A DNA stretch of 12,607 nt. Source: Bacteroidota bacterium. Its GTDB lineage: Bacteria > Bacteroidota > Bacteroidia > Flavobacteriales > Flavobacteriaceae. Position 1 is the first letter of the stretch; each line of letters starts with the position of its first letter. Shown in pieces: positions 8,948 through 12,607 of this stretch. Location: the NCBI GenBank assembly GCA_023393485.1, contig JAEWLD010000205.1, forward strand, positions 1 to 12,607, in the 5' to 3' direction. The notes beneath the pieces were generated by a model. The model was not told the origin of the DNA. It saw only the letters and a list, made by a program, of their open reading frames with translations, and searched no databases. A program made the translations under genes and the position numbers.

Positions 8948-9551
8948 ATTGCTTCTTGAAATGGCAGAAAATAAAGTGTTGTGTGGTTTGGAATTGCGTA
9001 ACGTGTTCCTCGCTTTGACATAAACCTTTTTTGAAACCCCTGAAAGTATTTGTCATTTTTGACTCGGAATACTGCGTGATGTCAAGACCGCTGCATTTCT
9101 TTGGGCCGACTTCAGAAAAAGTCCCGACAATCAGGTTTTCTCTTACCGATTGATTGACTGTTTCAACATACCGATTGATTTGCGCCGTTTCTGTCAAAAA
9201 GTGGAATGCGGCGCGATCGTGCCAGATGTCATAAGACGCCGCCGGGGTAAAATCATTGATATCGGAAACAATCCATTTTATTTGGTTGGCTCGTTCGCCC
9301 AACCGAACTTTGGCGCGTTCCAATGCTTTGCCCGAAATGTCGAGCACTGTAAGGTTTGTACAGCCGTCATCGAGCAAAAAATCGACGAGATTACTGTCTC
9401 CGCCGCCGACGTCAATGATGTTTTTTCTTCGGTAGCCTTTACAACCGCGAATAAGGGCGAGCGATGTTCTAGGAATGGCTTGAGTCCAGCTGACCTGTTC
9501 GGGCGTTTTGGTTTCGTAGACGGTTTCCCAATGTTGCTTTCTTGTTTCCAA
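8946..9551 (-). CDS. Class I SAM-dependent methyltransferase
   Basis: This is a 201-residue soluble protein with a Rossmann-type methyltransferase fold. The SAM-binding motif I is IIDVGGGDS (about residues 45-53). The acidic end of strand 2 is LDIS (D71), the third motif is VSDINDF (D97), and YDIWHDRAAFHFL (about 107-119) is typical of this small bacterial family, whose substrate is generally not known. The N-terminal KQHWETVYETKTPEQVSWTQ pattern is also characteristic, so the start is placed just before it at a TTG codon (9549-9551); no in-frame ATG is available nearby. That TTG lies one base after the stop of the upstream HMA-type gene, which suggests translational coupling. The substrate cannot be predicted; the class call is firm. 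Confidence 0.88.
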   Translation of the reverse strand: METRKQHWETVYETKTPEQVSWTQAIPRTSLALIRGCKGYRRKNIIDVGGGDSNLVDFLLDDGCTNLTVLDISGKALERAKVRLGERANQIKWIVSDINDFTPAASYDIWHDRAAFHFLTETAQINRYVETVNQSVRENLIVGTFSEVGPKKCSGLDITQYSESKMTNTFRGFKKGLCQSEEHVTQFQTTQHFIFCHFKKQ

Positions 9552-9552
9552 C

Positions 9553-9908
9553 TTACGCTTTTTTACAACAACCGACGAGCGTTTCGTAAGCTGCTGGATT
9601 TGCTTTTAGTTCATCGGCATCATGGCCGATATTGGCGATCGCTTCACGGATTGCCGGCAAATTGGTTTTACGTGAATCGTAGTAGACGGTGATAGTCATC
9701 GCATTTTCATCGAGCTCCATCATCTTCACGCCCTTTATGTCAAGCAGTCTTTTTTGGAAATTCTGCCCGCAGGTTTCGCACTGCTTGCAATGGTCGCAAT
9801 AGATTTGCGTTTGATGACGGCTTTTTGATTCTTCTTACCTTCCTGAGCGAGATTTAATGATGGCAACAACACGAAGATGATTACGCAGAACCTGAAATAG
9901 TTTTTCAT
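9553..9908 (-). pseudogene. Heavy-metal-associated-type exported protein, frameshifted
   Basis: Starting at ATG 9906-9908, the first frame encodes a signal peptide (MKNYFRFCVIIFVLLPSLN, then LAQ) and a lysine-rich linker. It then runs out of phase and stops at 9735-9737. A different frame picks up at about 9810 with TQIYCDHCKQCETCGQNFQ and continues to TAA at 9553-9555. The second part shows a CxxCxxCxxC metal-binding cluster, KGVKMMELDENAMTITVYYD and IREAIANIGHDADE, the usual beta-alpha-beta layout of HMA/copper-chaperone-like domains, ending LVGCCKKA. Adding one A to the AAA run at 9810-9812 (minus strand) restores a single ~118-residue frame. The protein would be exported, probably periplasmic, and bind a soft metal ion. 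The break may be a true mutation or a base-call error in a homopolymer. It is the first gene of a unit with the methyltransferase. Confidence 0.82.
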
Positions 9909-9918
9909 TGGTTTCGGT

Positions 9919-9950
9919 TAAAGCTATCGTTCATTTAACGAAGCGATCAA
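9919..9950 (-). promoter_or_regulatory. Possible Bacteroidota-type promoter for the HMA/methyltransferase unit
   Basis: On the minus strand, TAGCTTTA (9926-9919) resembles the Bacteroidota -7 box TAnnTTTG except for the last base, and TTG (9950-9948) lies 21 bases upstream as a -33-like element. It sits about 11 bases before the ATG of the frameshifted gene and is preceded by an AT-rich stretch with repeated TTTAAAAT. The match is imperfect. Confidence 0.35.
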
Positions 9951-9980
9951 TTTAAAATTTAAAATTCATAATTTAAAATA

Positions 9981-10010
9981 AAAAAGCCTCAGAGAAATCT
10001 GAGGCTTTTT
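9981..10010. terminator. Perfect 13-bp hairpin, terminator of the original tRNA gene
   Basis: AAAAAGCCTCAGA pairs perfectly with TCTGAGGCTTTTT around a GAAA loop (9994-9997), with T or A runs on both sides, so it can act in either direction. On the minus strand it begins directly after the tRNA 3' fragment at 10011-10032, the usual place for a tRNA terminator. Read rightward it would also stop transcription toward the element; read leftward from the element it shields the chromosomal genes. Confidence 0.82.
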
Positions 10011-10032
10011 GTACCCGGGGCCGGGCTCGAAC
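10011..10032 (-). other. 3' end of a tRNA gene: probable attachment site (att) of an integrated element
   Basis: Read on the minus strand, the 22 bases begin GTTCGAGC (G53, T-loop, C60), then CCGGC (T-stem 3' strand), CCCGGGT (acceptor 3' strand), A (discriminator) and C. To the left is a terminator hairpin. To the right, where the T-stem 5' strand should read GCCG, the sequence is unrelated, and no matching 5' acceptor strand (ACCCGGG) is found within the next ~100 bases. This is therefore a tRNA 3' fragment, not a gene. The arrangement (terminator, 3' fragment, foreign DNA) is what a tyrosine-recombinase integration leaves at the end distal to the restored tRNA. The isoacceptor cannot be told from this part. 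Confidence 0.75.
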
Positions 10033-10068
10033 TAAAAAGTGTGAGCCCTACATATTCCGAGTTTCAAA

Positions 10069-10272
10069 TTATTCCTCAAAAAAAAAGCTCCTCATTTCTG
10101 AGAAGCTTTGTACCCTTTGAGGTTGTGTTGTCGAACCGTTTTGTGCAAGATATGAAACGCTTATCCGACGCTTACCTATTTTTCCAGACTCAATTAGAAC
10201 GCAAATAACAGGGCGAATTTTTGCCTTAGAGGGCTTAGTGTGCGCTTTTAATACATCAAAGTTTACAATCAT
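10069..10272 (-). CDS. Small ORF of unknown function beside the att site
   Basis: An ORF of 67 residues from ATG at 10270-10272 (a GTG at 10276-10278 is also in frame) runs toward the att site. Its N-terminal half is basic with alternating hydrophobic residues (IVNFDVLKAHTK, KIRPVICVLIESGKIGKRRISVSYL), faintly like the beta-stranded arm-binding start of Bacteroidota tyrosine recombinases, but I cannot claim homology. Its C-terminal ~20 residues (VQSFSEMRSFFFEE) are the translation of a terminator hairpin and poly-T run, which argues that the end, or the whole ORF, is fortuitous or a truncated remnant. It could be a decayed integrase N-terminus, a small element gene, or not a gene. Confidence 0.25.
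   Translation of the reverse strand: MIVNFDVLKAHTKPSKAKIRPVICVLIESGKIGKRRISVSYLAQNGSTTQPQRVQSFSEMRSFFFEE
10078..10137 (-). repeat. Degenerate second copy of tRNA 3' end plus terminator
   Basis: On the minus strand this reads GGTTCGA (10137-10131), 15 bases, GGGTACAAA (10115-10107), then a hairpin with 11 pairs including one U-G, a GAAA loop (10098-10095) and nine T (10086-10078). The true att segment, about 100 bases to the left, reads GTTCGAG, then GGGTACAAAAAG, then a hairpin with CTCAGA and a T run. The shared elements are in the same order and orientation; the spacing between GTTCGA and GGGTAC is five bases longer here. The hairpin itself should work as a minus-strand intrinsic terminator. 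It may be a decayed att copy from an earlier insertion or part of the element's own attachment region. Confidence 0.5.
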
Positions 10273-10278
10273 TCGCAC

Positions 10279-10586
10279 GTAAGCATTGAGTGGGGGACCT
10301 CCCTCCCTAACTCATTATCGAGTCAATTTTCCGAGTTAACGCTCACGAATCCTCTCTTATCAGGCTAAAGGGTTAGGAAATTGTCTCAGGCCAATCTATG
10401 TCTTTCAGAAATTTGCTCTGGATTCAATCGAAAAAAAAGAAAAGTGTGTCACTTTGAAACACACACGAGAAAATTTTTTAGAAAAAAAGTGCCGTAAAAG
10501 CTACAGTTTTTAAAATCGTTTAGTATTTAATTATAACACTGCTTCCTTGTATGGGAATGCTATAACCAAAAAATAATAGAAAAAAA
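10279..10586. other. Non-coding stretch upstream of the Rep-like gene, with inverted repeats
   Basis: No credible coding frame is visible. It contains TAACTC (10308-10313) facing GAGTTA (10333-10338) across 19 bases, with two CGAGT direct copies in that interval (10319-10323 and 10332-10336). There is a GC-rich patch with GGGGGACCTCCC near 10292. A hairpin GTGTGT (10444-10449) pairs with ACACAC (10461-10466) across 11 bases. The last ~150 bases are strongly AT-rich and include the A-rich leader of the next gene. An origin or Rep nicking site and the rep promoter could lie here, but I recognise no defined motif. Confidence 0.35.
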
Positions 10587-11216
10587 ATGAAGTTCGAAGA
10601 TTTAAAACAATTCATTAAAACAACGAGAGTCAGTAAGAGCAAAATACTTCGATTCTACAAGAAATATCAAGACCTTAAAGCTGAGACAAAATTTAAAGGT
10701 AATAAGCGTATGTACCCTGCAGACCATTTAAGATATTTTGACAGCGAGGTAATGTTCGATGAGGTACAGGAACTTAGGTTGAAAAACAAGTCTATGAGAA
10801 ATGTTATAGATTGCCTGACAGATAAGGACAGTTTACAATTCAATCTATGGAATCAAAATTGGAGTTTCTTCGGGACGGTATCTTACAAAACGGATAGAAA
10901 TAAAAAAGGCTGTTTTAGACAAATGCACGCGCTCTTCAATCACCTTAGCGAAAAATACGATTGCGCAATACGGCTATTCTTTACAACAGAGCCTTTTGCA
11001 AGTCGAAACGGCTTTCATAATCATTTTACCATATATGTCGACGACTTAAAAATCCATGATGAGCTAATAAAAGAAATACGCGAGTTCTTCAGTTTTGATA
11101 GAGTTGAGTTTGAACCTTATAACCGCTATGAAGCAGGGATTTTCTACATGTGCAAGGATGGATTGTTAAATGAAGATTGGGATATCCTTTATAACAAATT
11201 AGAGGACAACAAATGA
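10587..11216 (+). CDS. HUH-type replication initiator-like protein with N-terminal HTH
   Basis: The 209 residues fall in two parts. Residues ~12-52 (TRVSKSKILRFYKKY, then GNKRMYPADHLRYFD) look like a MerR/excisionase-type winged helix-turn-helix, followed by a charged linker. Residues ~90-195 carry the three rolling-circle Rep motifs in order. Motif I is WSFFGTVSYK (92-101). E135 then precedes motif II, GFHNHFTIYV (142-151), which supplies metal ligands H144 and H146. Motif III is YEAGIFYMCKDG (181-192), with Y187 and K190 in a YxxK arrangement. The family nicks one strand through the tyrosine to start rolling-circle replication or transfer of plasmids, ssDNA phages and integrative elements. 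The ATG at 10587 follows an A-rich leader and no in-frame upstream start is better. Its TGA overlaps a 48-aa ORF. AT-rich codon use differs from the nuo genes. Rep-like is well supported; the element type is not. Confidence 0.72.
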   Translation: MKFEDLKQFIKTTRVSKSKILRFYKKYQDLKAETKFKGNKRMYPADHLRYFDSEVMFDEVQELRLKNKSMRNVIDCLTDKDSLQFNLWNQNWSFFGTVSYKTDRNKKGCFRQMHALFNHLSEKYDCAIRLFFTTEPFASRNGFHNHFTIYVDDLKIHDELIKEIREFFSFDRVEFEPYNRYEAGIFYMCKDGLLNEDWDILYNKLEDNK

Positions 11217-11359
11217 AGATAATTTTAACTGCGGACCAAATGATTAGGCTATTGGATAGTCAGCCGCCGAAATTCCCAATAACAATCCGTTTGAAAGGTT
11301 TGTCCGAGAAACAGAAGGAAGAATTGATTTCTAAAATCAAAAAAGGTGGAAATACATAA
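11213..11359 (+). CDS. Small hypothetical protein, 48 aa, coupled to the Rep-like gene
   Basis: The start ATG overlaps the stop of the Rep-like gene as ATGA (11213-11216), typical of coupled translation, and the frame runs to TAA at 11357-11359. The product starts MKIILTADQMIRLLDSQ, continues PPKFPITIRLKGLSEK and ends in a lysine-rich tail (KIKKGGNT). It is soluble, probably a short helix-strand-helix protein, and I do not recognise it. Its position suggests a replication accessory or regulatory role, which is only inference. The overlap and the protein-like composition make it more likely real than chance. Confidence 0.5.
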   Translation: MKIILTADQMIRLLDSQPPKFPITIRLKGLSEKQKEELISKIKKGGNT

Positions 11360-11369
11360 CCGCCCTTTT
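11341..11369. terminator. Possible weak convergent terminator
   Basis: AAAAGG (11341-11346) can pair with CCTTTT (11364-11369), with an imperfect inner GG/CC extension. The site spans the end of the 48-aa ORF and lies three bases before the end of the convergent GIY-YIG gene. T and A runs are short, so its strength is doubtful. Confidence 0.35.
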
Positions 11370-11371
11370 GT

Positions 11372-12559
11372 CTATTTCTTTTGAAGAGACTGCATTACCT
11401 CATCGTATTGATAATTTACAACATCTCCCGATAATATGAGTTCAATGGTTTTTTCGATTATACCGAGAGGTACAACAAACCACTCGCGCGGCGTATAACG
11501 CCTTCCTTTATCATCATACAAATCTACATTTAGACAAACCTTACCAAAAAAGCGATGGATGAGGTTCTCGAACTTTTGAGGATTAAGATTGTAGCATTTG
11601 AAGCTCGAAACGATTTTAACCTCATCCATTAGGTAAGTCGGCTCTTTCCTTGCGTTCTTTATACGGTCCGCGACAGGCAATTTCGAATAGCCTATTTTAA
11701 ATAAGTTTTGAATATTGCTGATTTCTGGTCTTGACGACATCGATTGAAGAATATAAATCCAACCAGACTCAACGTCTTTCTCATTAACTAAATTGGCATT
11801 TCTGATAAGTTCTTCTTCATCGCTATCACTACTTTTAGTAATTGCTTTCCCATTTATGTAAAGCTGTTTCGCTAACGAGCGATAAAGCATGTTACTTTCA
11901 GTGCCATTTTCGAAAATCAGATGAGTTCTTCCGTCTTTACGGGTTCTGTTACCCGACGGTAATGCAGTTTCGGAAACTTCAACATCCAATTTTTCCACAA
12001 ACAGAAGGACCCCATCCATCACATAGAAGTTTCCTTCTTGCAAATTATCATCCTTGAATTCGACCAATTTCCGTTTGCCCTCTCTTAGTTCACGATGAAC
12101 CTCTTTGAAAATCGGTTCATAAGGCTCAAAATTCTTCATGGCTTTACGCCTCGCAACAAAGTCAGGTTCTTCGCGGTCAACTGGCACATTCTTAATTCTG
12201 AAAATCGACAATGAATCGTCGAGGTCCAGAATACCCAAATCATCATCCGACATTATATCGGCAACCGTCGCAGGAGGCGTTTTAGGCTCTCCTAACAGCT
12301 CGAATTTGTCATAAGGGCGAAGTATCTCAATTTTCTTTTCATCTTGCCGCAAACCTTTTAATCTGGAAAACAATTTGAACTCCGTCACGCCTGATTGATT
12401 TGGCTCTCTATTGTTCTTTTCGAAAAAGGCATTAATCTCTTGGAAGGACTCGACCAATCGTTCATCCTCCGTTTTGACTCCTGATGTTTTGGGTGCGCTG
12501 TCTAAAATTCCCAATTCATCGTCGTCGAATATATCTTTAAGTGTTTTTTTATTGTCCAT
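11372..12559 (-). CDS. GIY-YIG nuclease family protein (MUG113/T5orf172-like)
   Basis: This is a 395-residue soluble protein. The C-terminal domain (about residues 265-372) has the GIY-YIG layout: GWIYIL (266-271) in place of GIY, LFKIGYS (286-292) in place of YIG, arginine R299 in ADRIKNAR, glutamate E331 in KFENLIHRFF, and a final REWFVV strand. This matches the MUG113/T5orf172 branch found on phages and mobile elements. The middle (about 160-235) has GNFYVMDGVLLFVEK and FENGTESNMLYRSLAKQLY, typical of long bacterial members. The N-terminus holds two copies of an acidic motif, KDIFDDDELGILD (8-20) and ADIMSDDDLGILD (100-112). A TAA directly precedes the ATG in frame, fixing the start. A DNA-cleaving or DNA-processing role is likely from the family; biological function is unknown, though defence or element maintenance is plausible. 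Confidence 0.82.
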   Translation of the reverse strand: MDNKKTLKDIFDDDELGILDSAPKTSGVKTEDERLVESFQEINAFFEKNNREPNQSGVTEFKLFSRLKGLRQDEKKIEILRPYDKFELLGEPKTPPATVADIMSDDDLGILDLDDSLSIFRIKNVPVDREEPDFVARRKAMKNFEPYEPIFKEVHRELREGKRKLVEFKDDNLQEGNFYVMDGVLLFVEKLDVEVSETALPSGNRTRKDGRTHLIFENGTESNMLYRSLAKQLYINGKAITKSSDSDEEELIRNANLVNEKDVESGWIYILQSMSSRPEISNIQNLFKIGYSKLPVADRIKNARKEPTYLMDEVKIVSSFKCYNLNPQKFENLIHRFFGKVCLNVDLYDDKGRRYTPREWFVVPLGIIEKTIELILSGDVVNYQYDEVMQSLQKK

Positions 12560-12607
12560 TTACAATTGCTTTGCGCTTTTGCTCTCTAAGAAATATTACC
12601 GCTTCAG
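12549..12607 (-). CDS. 3' tail of an unidentified upstream gene
   Basis: In the minus frame that reads GAA at 12605-12603, the window edge encodes EAVIFLREQKRKAIVNGQ followed by TAA at 12551-12549. The stop overlaps the GIY-YIG start by 11 bases, a common arrangement for adjacent genes of one operon. The residues form a plausible amphipathic, basic C-terminal helix, but 18 residues are too few to identify a family. If real, the GIY-YIG protein is the second or later gene of an operon entering from the right. It may also be a chance open frame. Confidence 0.42.
   Translation of the reverse strand, partial: EAVIFLREQKRKAIVNGQ

Larger units (their letters stand above)
10011..12607. mobile_element. 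Left part of a presumed integrative element inserted at a tRNA 3' end
   Basis: The element is inferred from the truncated tRNA end at its left border, a sharp shift to AT-rich sequence to its right, and accessory content: an HUH Rep-type protein, a GIY-YIG nuclease-like protein and small unknown ORFs. None of these is chromosomal housekeeping. The right border, an intact copy of the tRNA and any integrase would have to lie beyond 12607. Without them the type (prophage, plasmid-derived or conjugative element) is open. Gene order is rep-like (plus) convergent with GIY-YIG (minus). Confidence 0.6.

Noticed and set aside
9150..9692. A plus-strand 180-residue ORF
   Set aside because: It lies antisense to the methyltransferase and the HMA-type gene, both of which have clear motifs; the plus frame has none.
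9735..9908. Programmed -1 frameshifting in the HMA-type gene
   Set aside because: No slippery heptamer in the correct phase and no clear downstream stimulatory structure were seen at the junction; a single-base deletion is simpler.
9951..9980. TTTAAAAT repeats as an iteron or CRISPR-like array
   Set aside because: Three short AT-rich near-repeats without regular spacers; more likely upstream AT-rich promoter DNA. No CRISPR array is seen anywhere in the window.
10023..10048. Inverted repeat GGGCTC ... GAGCCC across the att border as a recombinase arm site
   Set aside because: Six-base arms, one of which is simply part of the tRNA sequence; too little to claim a recombinase-binding site.
10011..10110. 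A complete tRNA gene on the minus strand
   Set aside because: Only the 3' part from G53 onward is present. No 5' acceptor strand, D-arm or anticodon arm can be formed from the sequence to the right.

Overview
The window looks like chromosome from a member of the Bacteroidota, most likely Flavobacteriia. The evidence is a type IX secretion (Por) C-terminal sorting domain at the left edge, a short NuoG without the large molybdopterin-like domain, and A-rich leaders in place of strong Shine-Dalgarno sequences. Positions 1-9980 have mixed, roughly balanced base composition. From about 10033 to the right end the DNA is visibly more AT-rich and the genes use AT-rich codons.

Layout. (1) 1-462 is the 3' end of a secreted protein gene ending in a T9SS type A sorting domain. 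(2) 481-8683 is an unbroken run of eight respiratory complex I genes, nuoG-H-I-J-K-L-M-N. They are spaced by at most about 18 bases, several overlap, and a clear intrinsic terminator follows at 8708-8733. NuoG and NuoI carry Fe-S clusters, NuoH forms the quinone-site/membrane junction, and NuoJ, K, L, M and N form the proton-pumping membrane arm. nuoA-F are not in the window and presumably lie upstream. (3) 8946-9908, minus strand, is a two-gene unit: a broken gene for an exported HMA-like, cysteine-rich metal-binding protein (one-base frameshift), then a class I SAM-dependent methyltransferase that appears to start at TTG one base after the first gene's stop. (4) 9981-10032 is a perfect 13-bp hairpin followed by the last 22 bases of a tRNA gene (T-loop through the acceptor 3' strand, minus strand) with no 5' part. 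This is the signature left at one end when an element integrates into a tRNA 3' end.

(5) From 10033 to the right edge is the inner part of that presumed integrated element. It holds a second, degenerate copy of the tRNA-end-plus-terminator pattern (10078-10137), a small ORF of unknown nature, and about 300 bases of non-coding DNA with inverted repeats. Next come a 209-aa protein combining a MerR-like DNA-binding N-terminus with an HUH (rolling-circle Rep-type) nuclease domain, a 48-aa ORF overlapping it, and a convergent 395-aa GIY-YIG/MUG113-type nuclease protein with two copies of an acidic N-terminal motif. The last bases (12549-12607, minus) read as the tail of another gene overlapping the GIY-YIG start.

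The chromosomal part is ordinary respiratory metabolism. The part most worth attention is the tRNA-anchored element with the HTH-HUH protein and the GIY-YIG protein. Its right end, any integrase and the intact tRNA lie outside the window, so its nature (prophage, plasmid-like element, defence-bearing island) cannot be settled here.
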